A stretch of 64,000 nucleotides of DNA from assembly GCF_014905415.1 (NCBI RefSeq), contig NZ_BNEO01000002.1, positions 682,001-746,000 of the forward strand, read 5' to 3'. Made by a program: the position numbers and the translations under genes. Position 1 is the first letter of the stretch, and each line of letters starts with the position of its first letter. Of the stretch, positions 27,282 to 36,467 are shown piece after piece. Source of the DNA: Virgibacillus salexigens (lineage in GTDB: Bacteria; Bacillota; Bacilli; Bacillales; Amphibacillaceae). The notes under the pieces are model-generated. The model searched no databases. It had not been told where the DNA came from and was given only the letters and a program-made list of their open reading frames with translations.

Positions 27282-28035
27282 ATGAATCTATATTGATTTT
27301 CATCTCTTGCAGTATCTTTTTTTCTAATCTAGAAACTTGAACTTGAGAGATACCTAGCCTATCAGCCACTTCAGATTGTGTTTGATCCTTATAATATCGC
27401 AAGTAAACAATTAATCTTTCTCTTTCGCTTAAGCCTCGAATTGCCTCTTGTAAAGTAAGTTTCTCAAACCACTTTGAGTCTTGATCAGATATTTGATCCA
27501 ATAAGGTTATTGGATCCCCATCATTCTCGAACACTGTCTCGTGGATGGATTGTGGTGATTTACCAGCTTCCTGTGCGTGTACAACATCTTCAGGTGAAAT
27601 ATCTAATTCACTGGCAATTTCATTAACAGTTGGTGACCTTCCTAGTTTTTTTGTCAGCTCATCTTTTTTCTTTCGAATACGATTACCAGTTTCCTTCAAG
27701 GATCTACTAACTTTTACTGTCCCATCATCTCTAATAAATCGTTGAATTTCACCGATTATCATCGGTACGGCATAAGTTGAAAAGCGAACATCATAAGATA
27801 GATCAAACTTATCTATTGATTTAATTAATCCAATACTTCCAATCTGGAATAAATCATCGGGGTCATATCCTCTATTAATAAATCGTTGCACAACGGACCA
27901 AACGAGACGGATATTTTTTTCGACTAATATATCTCTAGCTGTTTTATCTCCCTTTTGGCTTTTTTCGATGTATACTTTTACTTCTTCATCCGTTAACGTC
28001 TCGTTTTTATTATCACCTTTCACATTAACATTCAT
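27280..28035 (-). CDS. sigF: Forespore sigma factor SigF
   Basis: The first compartment-specific sigma factor of sporulation. 251 residues with region 2 (DPDDLFQIGSIGLIKSIDKFD and FSTYAVPMIIGEIQRFIRDD), region 3 (LGRSPTVNEIASELDI) and region 4 (RLIVYLRYYKDQTQSEVADRLGISQVQVSRLEKKI split). ATG 28035 has AAGGG at 8 bases; the TTG at 28041 is weaker. It follows spoIIAB by 15 bases; held inactive by SpoIIAB. Confidence 0.96.
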   Translation of the reverse strand: MNVNVKGDNKNETLTDEEVKVYIEKSQKGDKTARDILVEKNIRLVWSVVQRFINRGYDPDDLFQIGSIGLIKSIDKFDLSYDVRFSTYAVPMIIGEIQRFIRDDGTVKVSRSLKETGNRIRKKKDELTKKLGRSPTVNEIASELDISPEDVVHAQEAGKSPQSIHETVFENDGDPITLLDQISDQDSKWFEKLTLQEAIRGLSERERLIVYLRYYKDQTQSEVADRLGISQVQVSRLEKKILQEMKINIDS

Positions 28036-28050
28036 AGGCAAGACCCTTCA

Positions 28051-28491
28051 CTAGGAACACACCGTCTTCGTATTAGTAAGTTGTTTTGTCATGTGAACCG
28101 TTGTTCCTTTTCCTGGATTAGATATGACCTCAACCGTATCCATAAAGTTTTCGATGATTGTAAATCCCATACCAGATCGTTCCAGTTCAGGTTTGGAAGT
28201 ATAGAGGGGTTGTCGAGCTTCATTAATATCATTGATTCCAATACCTTCATCCTTTATAGTTAGCTCTACTTCCCCATCTATTAACGTACAAGTAATATAC
28301 ACTTGATGATGAGGCTCATTATTATAGCCATGGATAATCGAATTCGTAACGGCTTCCGATACTACCGTTTTTATTTCCGTTAGCTCGTCCATTGTTGGAT
28401 CAACTTGACTTACAAACGCAGCAACGGTAACTCTAGCAAATGATTCGTTTTCACTGATACTTGAAAACGCTACAGCCATTTCATTTTTCAT
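28051..28491 (-). CDS. spoIIAB: Anti-sigma-F factor and kinase SpoIIAB
   Basis: A GHKL-type serine kinase, 146 residues, that binds SigF and phosphorylates SpoIIAA. ATP boxes: [32 protein letters not shown] and [16 protein letters not shown] overlaps the spoIIAA stop by 4 bases (ATGA), classical coupling. Confidence 0.96.
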   Translation of the reverse strand: MKNEMAVAFSSISENESFARVTVAAFVSQVDPTMDELTEIKTVVSEAVTNSIIHGYNNEPHHQVYITCTLIDGEVELTIKDEGIGINDINEARQPLYTSKPELERSGMGFTIIENFMDTVEVISNPGKGTTVHMTKQLTNTKTVCS

Positions 28492-28841
28492 GATGCCACC
28501 CCCAAGGTTTCCAATGCGAATTCCTCATTCTCCTCTAGTCGCACGATTTTAAATAAACCTGACATTTCAAACAACCGTTTAACTGGTGGAGAGATGGAAC
28601 AAACGACCATTTCTCCGCCTAGTTGTAATACTTCTTTATACCTACCTAGAACAACACCTAATCCAGAACTATCCATAAAGGTCATTGCTTCAAGATTTAA
28701 TAGCACATGTTTAACATCGTTTTTGTACATAATTTCTTTCCATTCATTCCGTAATTGTTCTGCTTCGTGATGATCTAATTCGCCTGAAAGCCGAACAATT
28801 AGCACCTCTTCTTTGATAGCAAACGTTGAACTAAGACCCAT
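28488..28841 (-). CDS. spoIIAA: Anti-anti-sigma-F factor SpoIIAA
   Basis: STAS-domain protein, 117 residues. The phosphoserine is in [17 protein letters not shown]. Dephosphorylation by SpoIIE frees SigF. SD AAAGGAGG. First gene of spoIIA; dacF follows the operon's upstream side as in B. subtilis. Confidence 0.96.
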   Translation of the reverse strand: MGLSSTFAIKEEVLIVRLSGELDHHEAEQLRNEWKEIMYKNDVKHVLLNLEAMTFMDSSGLGVVLGRYKEVLQLGGEMVVCSISPPVKRLFEMSGLFKIVRLEENEEFALETLGVAS

Positions 28842-28878
28842 GGCCTTTCCTCCTTTATTACATTTCTGTATATAAATC

Positions 28879-28906
28879 TTTCTGGATTCGCTGGGTCATT
28901 TCCTGC
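28879..28906 (-). promoter_or_regulatory. Candidate SigH promoter of spoIIA
   Basis: GCAGGAAAT (-35 class RnAGGAWWW), 12 bases, then CCAGAAA (weak -10), 38 bases before the spoIIAA ATG. The known SigH control of spoIIA supports it, the -10 does not. Confidence 0.3.
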
Positions 28907-28948
28907 TACATGACAAAAGAAGAACTTTTTCTTAAAAATTAGCATGAA

Positions 28949-30130
28949 TTATTCATTTTTCGCCATTCTTTGCAAGGTTCGCTTGAATAATGTCAGGTAA
29001 GATGCTTTTTCAACATCTTCTTCTACTGTTAAATCGGATCGAGAAATGATTTTACCTTCATTTTTCACCAATAATTCTCCGATTGAATCCCCTTTGGAGA
29101 TAGGGAGGGTATAATCTTCATGTAGTTTAATCTCTGTAGTAACTTTATCCATGGATTCTCCCTTTTTATGAAGGGTGCTTATCGACTCGGAAGCCACCAC
29201 ATCGAGATGATTGTTTTCAGCTTTTAACATATTTAGCTCTGTTATTTTATCCCCTTTTTCAAATAGTTTATTGGTTTGAAAATGGTTGAATGCATAATCA
29301 AGCATTTGAGTTACATCAGCATTTCTATCCTTAGTAGAACCAGCGCCCATAACAACGGCAATCACGCGCATATCTTCTTTTTCAGCAGTGGCTGTTAAAC
29401 AATATTTTGCGTCATTTGTGTACCCCGTTTTTAATCCATCGACTCCAGGGTAAAATTTGACTAATCGGTTTGTATTAACAAGCCAAAACTCATTATCTTC
29501 CCCTTTACGCAAATAATCCTCGTAGATGGAGGTATAATTAGTGATGGTCTCATACTTCAATAGTTCTTTTGCCATTACAGACATATCGTAAGCGGTACTA
29601 TAATGATCTTCAGCTGGAAGTCCAGTTGCGTTTTGAAACTTTGTATTCTTTAGATTAAGTTCCTTTGCTTTTTCGTTCATTCTTTTAACAAAAGATTTTT
29701 CACTTCCAGCAATTCTTTCTGCTAATGCAACACTCGCATCATTCCCTGATGCTACTGCTACCCCTTTCAGTAAGTCATTGACACTCATCTCTTCTCCCGC
29801 TTCTAAAAATATTTGTGATCCCCCCATGGATGCAGCTCGTTCACTCACACGAATGGTTTCATCTAATTTTAATTTCCCTTCATCAATTGCTTCCATAATT
29901 AATAGCAGGGTCATTATTTTTGTCATGCTAGCGGGAGATAACTGCTCATGCTCATTTTTATTAAAAATCACTTTCCCTGTATCACGTTCCATAAGGATTG
30001 CTGACTTTGCGTTTTCAGCAAGATTTTCTGAATCGGGTGCAGCTTGGTTGTTCTCCTCCCCATATACAGTGAAGCTAAGGTTTGACATTAAAAAGACAAC
30101 AATGGTTATAACTAATAGACCTTTTTTCAT
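28949..30130 (-). CDS. dacF: D-alanyl-D-alanine carboxypeptidase DacF
   Basis: A low-molecular-weight penicillin-binding protein modifying spore cortex cross-linking. Signal peptide about 1-25 (MKKGLLVITIVVFLMSNLSF). Motifs SMTK (SPASMTKIM), SGN (VASGNDASVAL) and KTG (LKTGYTNDAKYC). 393 residues (B. subtilis 389). It lies upstream of spoIIAA, as in B. subtilis, and is probably also read into spoIIA from the SigF promoter. SD GGAGG. Confidence 0.95.
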   Translation of the reverse strand: MKKGLLVITIVVFLMSNLSFTVYGEENNQAAPDSENLAENAKSAILMERDTGKVIFNKNEHEQLSPASMTKIMTLLLIMEAIDEGKLKLDETIRVSERAASMGGSQIFLEAGEEMSVNDLLKGVAVASGNDASVALAERIAGSEKSFVKRMNEKAKELNLKNTKFQNATGLPAEDHYSTAYDMSVMAKELLKYETITNYTSIYEDYLRKGEDNEFWLVNTNRLVKFYPGVDGLKTGYTNDAKYCLTATAEKEDMRVIAVVMGAGSTKDRNADVTQMLDYAFNHFQTNKLFEKGDKITELNMLKAENNHLDVVASESISTLHKKGESMDKVTTEIKLHEDYTLPISKGDSIGELLVKNEGKIISRSDLTVEEDVEKASYLTLFKRTLQRMAKNE

Positions 30131-30236
30131 TCTTCTACCTCCAATAGATACTGAAACTAATGTGCAACTTCATTCAATAAGGATCTCTCCCCAGAAATGA
30201 GTCCAAGCTATATCATAAGCCTTCACATGAAGTAGG

Positions 30237-30265
30237 TTTTCCCCCGTGCAAACTGAGTAGTATAA
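30237..30265 (-). promoter_or_regulatory. Candidate SigF promoter of dacF
   Basis: TTATA, a 16-base spacer and GGGGAAAA (SigF -10 GGnnAnAnTA) on the minus strand, about 105 bases before the dacF ATG. dacF is a SigF gene in B. subtilis. The 302-base gap here (30131-30432) otherwise holds only the pdp terminator. Confidence 0.45.
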
Positions 30266-30384
30266 AAAGGGAATTTACACTTATTCAGGTGAGTAAACTA
30301 TCTACGATTAGGATAACCATTTCCTCCTTCAAATATACTCCTATATGATAAGATAACACCGGCTAACATCCCGGCATTTGATAA

Positions 30385-30420
30385 ACGAAAAAACGGTTTG
30401 AATGCCATTCAAACCGTTTG
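30385..30420 (-). terminator. Terminator after pdp
   Basis: A 14-bp perfect stem AAACGGTTTGAATG with its complement and T-rich tail on the minus strand. Confidence 0.88.
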
Positions 30421-30432
30421 GATGAGATAAAT

Positions 30433-31737
30433 CTATTTTGTCACTGTATCATAAATTAAAGTAGGTGCTTCAACTGCCTCTTTCGTGATTGAAATACTTT
30501 TATAGAGTTTTTCTTTCACTTCTTCCACTTCCTCTGAGTTCGAATGAATAGTTAACAGAGGCTCACCAGCATCAACTGTATCACCAATTTTTTTATGAAG
30601 GACAATACCAACTGCTAGATCAATTGTCGATTCTTTTGTAGCTCTCCCTGCACCTAACATCATCGCTGCTGTTCCAATATCATCTGCGATGATATTGGCT
30701 ACAGAACCTGAAGTTTTTGCTGGCAGTTCTACTTTATATGTCGCTTGTGGTAATGAATCTGGATGATCAACAACTGTCGTATCTCCGCCTTGTGATTTAA
30801 GAAATACCTTAAACTGTTCCAGTGCTTTCCCGTTATTAAGATTATCTTGTAATTTCAGTCTTGCTTCTTCTAACGTCTCTGCCTTATTCGCTAACACAAC
30901 CATCTGACTACCAAGTGTTAAACAAAGCTCTGTTAAATCGTCTGGCCCATTACCTTGTAATGTTTGAATTGCTTCATGTACTTCTAATGCATTGCCGATA
31001 GCATTGCCCAAAGGTTGACTCATATCAGATATCACGGCCATTGTATTTCTACCGACTTTATTACCAATGGTAACCATTGCTTCAGCCAAAGCCTTTGCAT
31101 CTTTTAATTCTTTCATAAATGCCCCTGCACCAGTCTTCACGTCTAATACGATCGCATCTGCCCCAGAAGCTATTTTCTTACTCATGATGGAGCTTGCGAT
31201 TAATGGTATAGAATTCACTGTTGCAGTAACATCTCTTAAACCGTACAATTTTTTATCCGCAGGTGTTAAATTACCGGATTGTCCAACAACTGCCACTTTA
31301 TTCTTATTAACAAGATCAATAAACTCATTGTTGTTGATCTCTACATGGAATCCAGGCACAGCCTCTAATTTATCAATTGTTCCACCAGTGTGTCCTAATC
31401 CTCTACCACTCATTTTGGCTACAGGCACACCTACCGAAGCAACTAGTGGAGCAAGGATAAGTGTTGTCGTATCCCCAACACCACCAGTTGAATGTTTATC
31501 CACTTTAATACCAGCAATATCAGAAAGGTCTATTTGGTCTCCTGACTCAACCATTGCTTTCGTAATTTGAGCACGTTCTTCATTGTTCATATCCTGAAAA
31601 TAAATAGCCATTAATAATGCACTTACTTGATAATCAGGAATTTCTCCATTTGTATAACCATTAATAAAATAGTTAATTTCCTCTGTTGTTAATGCTTGAC
31701 CGTCTCGTTTCTTTTCAATAATGTCATACATCCTCAT
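30433..31737 (-). CDS. pdp: Pyrimidine-nucleoside phosphorylase
   Basis: Phosphorolysis of uridine, thymidine and deoxyuridine. 434 residues; signature [18 protein letters not shown] (phosphate binding) near residue 80 and [20 protein letters not shown] 31737 has GGTGATAACA; the preceding ATG 31746 is in frame but the family starts MRMYDII. Third gene of deoB-punA-pdp; B. subtilis has pdp elsewhere. Confidence 0.95.
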   Translation of the reverse strand: MRMYDIIEKKRDGQALTTEEINYFINGYTNGEIPDYQVSALLMAIYFQDMNNEERAQITKAMVESGDQIDLSDIAGIKVDKHSTGGVGDTTTLILAPLVASVGVPVAKMSGRGLGHTGGTIDKLEAVPGFHVEINNNEFIDLVNKNKVAVVGQSGNLTPADKKLYGLRDVTATVNSIPLIASSIMSKKIASGADAIVLDVKTGAGAFMKELKDAKALAEAMVTIGNKVGRNTMAVISDMSQPLGNAIGNALEVHEAIQTLQGNGPDDLTELCLTLGSQMVVLANKAETLEEARLKLQDNLNNGKALEQFKVFLKSQGGDTTVVDHPDSLPQATYKVELPAKTSGSVANIIADDIGTAAMMLGAGRATKESTIDLAVGIVLHKKIGDTVDAGEPLLTIHSNSEEVEEVKEKLYKSISITKEAVEAPTLIYDTVTK

Positions 31738-31749
31738 TGTTATCACCTA

Positions 31750-32574
31750 TTATCTTTGTGGTAGTGTTTCTATTACTTGTTTTACAAACTTTAAGAACGA
31801 TTCTTTTACTTGTTCTGTGGTTTCAATAACTTCATCATGCGTAAGAGGCTGGTCTAATATTCCTGCTGCCATATTCGATATACAGGAAATCCCTAGCACG
31901 CGAATCCCCGCATGTCCAGCTACCATAACTTCTGGTACAGTAGACATTCCTACTGCATCACCGCCTAAAGTTCGAAGCATTCGCACTTCCGCAGGCGTTT
32001 CATATGCTGGTCCAGTATTTCCAACATAAATCCCTTTTTGTACGTTTATATGAATTTGCTTCGCACATTCCTCCGCATGGGCAATCAACGATTGATCATA
32101 TACATTAGACATATCTGGAAAACGGACACCTAATCGATCATCATTTTTACCGATTAACGGACTGTCCCCCATATTATTGATGTGGTCCGTAATGATCATA
32201 AGATCTCCTGCTTGGAAATTCTCGTTAATCCCACCTGCTGCATTTGTCACCATAATAGAATCAATACCAAGTTCCTTTAATACACGTACCGGGAACGTAA
32301 TTTGCTTCATGGAATAGCCTTCGTAATAATGGAAACGCCCTTGCATTGCTATTACTTGTTTCCCCTTTAATTGTCCTGCAACTAACTGACCTTTATGACC
32401 AGCCACCGTTGATTCAGGAAAGTCGGGTATATCTTTATAAGGTATAGTTACTGGATTTTCAATTTCTTCAGCAAGCACACCTAAACCAGAACCTAAAATT
32501 AATCCAATTTCGGGCTTTTCCTCTAATTTCGTTTGCAGATAAGTACTTGCTTGTTTTACAGCATTGTAATTCAT
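31750..32574 (-). CDS. punA: Purine-nucleoside phosphorylase (PunA/PupG type)
   Basis: Phosphorolysis of inosine and guanosine. 274 residues; family-2 signature ILGSGLGVLAEEIENP, LVAGQLKGKQVIAMQGRFHYYEG, VTNAAGGINENFQAGDLMII and GDAVGMSTVPE. ATG with GGAG at 7 bases; 4 bases after deoB. Confidence 0.95.
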   Translation of the reverse strand: MNYNAVKQASTYLQTKLEEKPEIGLILGSGLGVLAEEIENPVTIPYKDIPDFPESTVAGHKGQLVAGQLKGKQVIAMQGRFHYYEGYSMKQITFPVRVLKELGIDSIMVTNAAGGINENFQAGDLMIITDHINNMGDSPLIGKNDDRLGVRFPDMSNVYDQSLIAHAEECAKQIHINVQKGIYVGNTGPAYETPAEVRMLRTLGGDAVGMSTVPEVMVAGHAGIRVLGISCISNMAAGILDQPLTHDEVIETTEQVKESFLKFVKQVIETLPQR

Positions 32575-32578
32575 GATA

Positions 32579-33769
32579 CTACTCCCCTTTTGGTTGAATA
32601 TTTTTTAGAAAGCTTTCTCCATGCTCTGGCATGTCCACCCCGAAGTTTTCTGAAATTGTTGCTCCAATATCAGCGAATGTTTGACGAATTGGAAGTTCTT
32701 CTCCTTTTGATATGCCATTATAATAAACAAGTAAAGGTACGAATTCTCTTGTATGATCGGTACCATGGTGAACAGGATCATTTCCATGATCGGCGGTAAT
32801 AATTAATAGATCATCATCCTGTACTTCTTTCAATACTTCAGGTAGACGGGCATCATATGCTTCTAGTGCCTCGCCATAGCCTTGTGGATCTCTACGATGA
32901 CCATATTTCGCATCAAAATCAACTAAATTTAAGAAGCTGATTCCATTAAAATCTTTTTTCATGGATTCCACTAATTTTGTCATACCATCATCGTTATCTT
33001 TTGTTCGTATAGCTTCAGTAACACCTTCTCCATCATATATATCTGAGATTTTCCCTAAGGCGATAACATCAAAATCATTCTCCTGTAATTCGTTCATAAC
33101 GGTTTTACCGAAGGGTTTTAATGCGTAGTCATGACGATTAGATGTTCTTTCAAACTCACCAGGTTTACCAATAAAAGGACGAGCAATAACCCGACCAACC
33201 ATATACTTTTCATCTAAAGTCAATTCTCTGGCAATTTCACAAATGCGATACTGCTCTTCAATTGGTATTATTTCTTCATGCGCGGCTATTTGCAAGACAG
33301 AGTCAGCTGACGTATATACGATTAATGCTCCTGTTTCCATATGTTCTGGACCTAGTTCATCGATAATTTCTGTTCCAGATGCCGGCTTGTTACCAATCAC
33401 TTTTCTCCCTGTTCTTTCTTCAAGATGGTGAATTAATTCATGTGGGAATCCATCTGGAAAAGTGCGAAATGGCTGTTCAATATGCAAACCCATAATTTCC
33501 CAATGACCGGTCATGGTGTCCTTTCCATTGGATGCTTCTTGCATTTTTGTATAATATGCCTTTGGTGCATCCGCTTTAGCGATACCTGCGATTTTCCTAA
33601 TATTACTTAACCCAAGGCTTGCCATATTCGGCATACGAAGCCCCTTCATATGCGCAGCAATATGCCCTAATGTATCTGCGCCTTTATCATTAAAATCTTC
33701 TGCATCAGGTGCTTCTCCTATTCCAACAGAATCCATTACAATTAGGAAAACACGATTAAATTTCTTCAT
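32579..33769 (-). CDS. deoB: Phosphopentomutase
   Basis: Converts (deoxy)ribose-1-phosphate to the 5-phosphate; alkaline-phosphatase-fold, metal dependent. 396 residues from ATG 33769 with AGGAGG at 9 bases. Motifs: [17 protein letters not shown] (metal), [11 protein letters not shown] and DHGNDP with HTREFVPLL. The in-frame codons upstream to 33853 run through the promoter/operator and are not used. First gene of deoB-punA-pdp, which links nucleoside phosphorolysis to pentose metabolism. Confidence 0.95.
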   Translation of the reverse strand: MKKFNRVFLIVMDSVGIGEAPDAEDFNDKGADTLGHIAAHMKGLRMPNMASLGLSNIRKIAGIAKADAPKAYYTKMQEASNGKDTMTGHWEIMGLHIEQPFRTFPDGFPHELIHHLEERTGRKVIGNKPASGTEIIDELGPEHMETGALIVYTSADSVLQIAAHEEIIPIEEQYRICEIARELTLDEKYMVGRVIARPFIGKPGEFERTSNRHDYALKPFGKTVMNELQENDFDVIALGKISDIYDGEGVTEAIRTKDNDDGMTKLVESMKKDFNGISFLNLVDFDAKYGHRRDPQGYGEALEAYDARLPEVLKEVQDDDLLIITADHGNDPVHHGTDHTREFVPLLVYYNGISKGEELPIRQTFADIGATISENFGVDMPEHGESFLKNIQPKGE

Positions 33770-33834
33770 GTTATATAACCTCCTAAATATTATATTCCCA
33801 TTAAAGCTATTCACTATGTTAACGAAATCATTTT

Positions 33835-33863
33835 GTTGTATGATGTCAGACAACTAAAATCAA
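33835..33863 (-). promoter_or_regulatory. Promoter with overlapping palindromic operator for deoB-punA-pdp
   Basis: TTGATT, 17 bases, TACAAC on the minus strand. The -10 and spacer are covered by GTTGTATGATGTCAGACAAC (33835-33854, plus-strand reading), a 20-base palindrome matching itself at 16 of 20 positions. Probably a repressor operator for the nucleoside operon; the protein is not identified. Confidence 0.5.
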
Positions 33864-33868
33864 AAAAT

Positions 33869-34762
33869 TTAAGCTCTTGGGTGATAGCTTTGGTAAATAT
33901 CTTTTAATCTTGATTTTGTCACATGCGTGTAAATTTGGGTTGTAGATATGTCTACATGTCCTAGCATTTCTTGAACTAGACGTAAATCCGCGCCATTCTC
34001 TAGCAAGTGTGTTGCAAAGGAGTGTCTCAGTGTATGGGGAGTAATCGGTTTATTTATATTTGCCTCTAACGCTGATTTCTTCAAGATCTTCCAAAATCCT
34101 TGTCTTGTTAGCGGTTTACCATGTTGGTTTACAAAAAGGATTTGGCTATCTGTTTGTCGTTTAACCAATTTCCCTCGAGCATGCTGCAAATATTTTTCGA
34201 TTGCCTGTATAGCGGCATTCCCCAATGGAACAATTCGTTCTTTTGCTCCTTTTCCAAAACACTGAACAAAACCCATCGTTAGATGAAGATCAGAAATTTT
34301 TAATGCAATCATTTCGCTTACACGTAACCCTGTCGCATAAAGTAATTCAAGCATCGCTTTATTTCGAATATGTAACGCACTATCCTTGGTTATATTTAAT
34401 AAACGATCTATCTCTTTCACAGATAATATATCTGGTAATTTCCGCTCTTTCTTTGGTGTTTCAATGTGCAGACTGGCATCATGCGATACAATCTGTTCAC
34501 GTAATAAAAAGTGATGAAAGGAACGGATAGAGGCTATATGCCTAGCTATTGTAGCAGAAGATTTATTTGTATCCTTTAATTGATAAAGGAAGCTGGTAAT
34601 ATCTTTCCTAGTTACCTGCTCCCAATTCGTCTGTTGAGCAACAGTTTTCAAATAATGGATATATTGCGTTAAATCTCTTTTATATGAAGTCAATGTATTA
34701 TCTGATAGACCTCTTTCAATCTTTAAATAATGGAAAAAATCCTCTGCATTTTCTGTGAGCAT
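33869..34762 (-). CDS. xerD: Tyrosine recombinase XerD
   Basis: Resolves chromosome dimers at dif with XerC. 297 residues; SAM-like N-domain (residues 1-90), catalytic domain with Arg in [39 protein letters not shown] (His/Tyr). SD GGAGAG. Located between yqzK and deoB, as ripX/xerD in B. subtilis. Confidence 0.94.
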   Translation of the reverse strand: MLTENAEDFFHYLKIERGLSDNTLTSYKRDLTQYIHYLKTVAQQTNWEQVTRKDITSFLYQLKDTNKSSATIARHIASIRSFHHFLLREQIVSHDASLHIETPKKERKLPDILSVKEIDRLLNITKDSALHIRNKAMLELLYATGLRVSEMIALKISDLHLTMGFVQCFGKGAKERIVPLGNAAIQAIEKYLQHARGKLVKRQTDSQILFVNQHGKPLTRQGFWKILKKSALEANINKPITPHTLRHSFATHLLENGADLRLVQEMLGHVDISTTQIYTHVTKSRLKDIYQSYHPRA

Positions 34763-34766
34763 TGTT

Positions 34767-34973
34767 CTACTCTCCTAAACGGAAAAATAAGTTCAATCGA
34801 TCAAAAAAACTAGGCTCTTCGTTAAATACTTTCACCGCTGGTCCTTCAGGAGGATCATACCGATGATATTGTTCATATTCTGTATGCATTACACGTAACC
34901 CAAAATAAAATAAAAACGTACACGCAATAAAGATGATAAATACTTTTATCATATCCCACAGTATTCTCTTCAT
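34767..34973 (-). CDS. yqzK: Small membrane protein YqzK (DUF4227)
   Basis: 68 residues: N-terminal membrane helix ([22 protein letters not shown]) and a polar tail with [18 protein letters not shown] at 9 bases. Lies 4 bases before xerD. Function unknown; conserved in this position. Confidence 0.85.
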   Translation of the reverse strand: MKRILWDMIKVFIIFIACTFLFYFGLRVMHTEYEQYHRYDPPEGPAVKVFNEEPSFFDRLNLFFRLGE

Positions 34974-35166
34974 GAACTTTTGCTCCCCTAATCAAAATAT
35001 ATCCTATTAAAAGATATGCCAGAAAAGAAGAACAATATACATATTCCTATCATTCTATAGAAAAAAATCCTGTAATCAAAATGTACCGTTTTTATATAGG
35101 TTTGTAAATGATTTTCTTTTTTAAGATGAACAGTTTACATTCTCTCACAAAAATAGAGGCAACTTG

Positions 35167-35625
35167 TTAGCTAGATGCATTGACTGTAATTGTTTGACAT
35201 TGTTTACAGATTCCATGAAATGTCAAACGATGGTCTTTCACTTGAAAGCCCCATTCATTTTGTACAATTCGTTCTACATCTTCTAATAGATCATCTTCAA
35301 TTTCTTCTACTGAACCACATTCTGTACACACCAAATGATGATGAAAATGTTTGGCTCCTTCTTTTCGCAGATCATAACGCGATACACCATCACCAAAATT
35401 AATTTTATCAACGATCTTTAACTCGGATAATAATTCTAAAGTACGATAAACAGTTGCCAAGCCAATTTCTGGTGCTTTTTCTTTCACTAATAAGTACACG
35501 TCTTCCGCACTCAAATGGTCATCTTCTCTTTCCAATAACACGCGTACAGTCGCCTCTCTCTGAGGCGTTAATTTATAGCTTTGTGAGTGGAGCTGTTTTT
35601 TTATCCGATCAATTCGATGTTCCAT
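35167..35625 (-). CDS. fur: Ferric uptake regulator Fur
   Basis: Iron-responsive repressor, 152 residues. Winged helix (LTPQREATVRVLLEREDDHLSAEDV) and metal sites HFHHHLVCTECGSVEE and CKQC. Fur versus PerR versus Zur rests on sequence pattern and position (yqkL/fur next to spoIIM). SD GGGAGG. A perfect SigA promoter and PerR-type box precede it. Confidence 0.93.
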   Translation of the reverse strand: MEHRIDRIKKQLHSQSYKLTPQREATVRVLLEREDDHLSAEDVYLLVKEKAPEIGLATVYRTLELLSELKIVDKINFGDGVSRYDLRKEGAKHFHHHLVCTECGSVEEIEDDLLEDVERIVQNEWGFQVKDHRLTFHGICKQCQTITVNASS

Positions 35626-35655
35626 GGCAGGTTCCCTCCCTCATATCCCATCTTT

Positions 35656-35684
35656 ATTATATGCACCTATATGAACTGTGTCAA
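35656..35684 (-). promoter_or_regulatory. Consensus SigA promoter of fur
   Basis: TTGACA, exactly 17 bases, TATAAT on the minus strand, ending 31 bases before the fur ATG: a full match to consensus. Confidence 0.85.
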
Positions 35685-35707
35685 AACAAAATATTATTAT
35701 TTTATAT

Positions 35708-35722
35708 TTATAATAATTATAG
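35708..35722. promoter_or_regulatory. PerR-type box upstream of fur
   Basis: TTATAATAATTATAG matches the PerR consensus TTATAATnATTATAA at 14 of 14 defined positions but the last. It sits 24 bases upstream of the fur -35 element. fur is known to be PerR-regulated in B. subtilis. A Fur box reading (TGATAATnATTATCA) fits less well. Confidence 0.6.
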
Positions 35723-35736
35723 TTTAAGTTTGATTA

Positions 35737-36372
35737 TTAGTAAAATGATCGAATTAAGAGCTGCATGGCTTCATTTGCAATAAAGGTTTCCAATATTGCA
35801 GCTACACATGAAAATGCGATGAGCAATGAGAAAACCACAACATATTTTCCAAATGGCTGAAAGACGGGTTGAGCAATTTTTCGTGTGAATAATTTATTTA
35901 ATAACGTCAAGGAGAAAATCATGGATAAGCTACCTGCAATAATGTAAATCGGTATAATTAATATATTTTGCGGTGCAATCGATAAGGCAGAAAGAAGCAA
36001 GCCGTCAAAGCCTAGCTGATTGACGATAAATCCTACAGAAAAACCAACTACAAGTCCCTTAATAAAGATAAGTATCCAGATAATGGGAAGACCAATCACG
36101 GATAGACCAAGTACAAAAATAAGCAATAAATATTTCATATGGTATAAAAAACTGCTCTTAAAAATAGCTAATTTTTCCATCTCTTGATTATCAACGATTT
36201 GTCCAAAAAAGCGCTCTAAATAAAAAAATAAATCCTGTTTTTGGACAAAATTCATACTATTAACTAGGATTGCTCCAAAGATGATCCCTGTTAAAAATAA
36301 AATAACCATAAATAAATAAATCGTAGCATGTTCCTTTATATGATTGAGTAGCACCGTTTTGTTTTTATGCAT
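35737..36372 (-). CDS. spoIIM: Stage II sporulation protein M
   Basis: Membrane component of the SpoIIDMP engulfment complex that moves peptidoglycan during forespore engulfment. 211 residues with about five helices; the start MHKNKTVLLNHIKEHATIYL and GLPIIWILIFIKGLVVGFSVG are typical. ATG with GGAGG. Mother-cell SigE control is expected. Confidence 0.93.
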   Translation of the reverse strand: MHKNKTVLLNHIKEHATIYLFMVILFLTGIIFGAILVNSMNFVQKQDLFFYLERFFGQIVDNQEMEKLAIFKSSFLYHMKYLLLIFVLGLSVIGLPIIWILIFIKGLVVGFSVGFIVNQLGFDGLLLSALSIAPQNILIIPIYIIAGSLSMIFSLTLLNKLFTRKIAQPVFQPFGKYVVVFSLLIAFSCVAAILETFIANEAMQLLIRSFY

Positions 36373-36467
36373 TGGAATCCTCCATTCGATATACTGCTAT
36401 AGTAAAAACTATGAAGAATTCCATTTAAAAATACCAAATTTTCCATATGAATCTATCGAAAACTTAA

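Noticed and set aside
29778-30200. Plus-strand open frame of 140 codons
   Set aside because: Antisense to dacF and its upstream region with no SD.
31067-31570. Plus-strand open frame of 167 codons
   Set aside because: Antisense to pdp; composition mirrors the real gene.
35708-35722. Reading the box before fur as a Fur autoregulation site
   Set aside because: Matches PerR consensus better than TGATAATnATTATCA.
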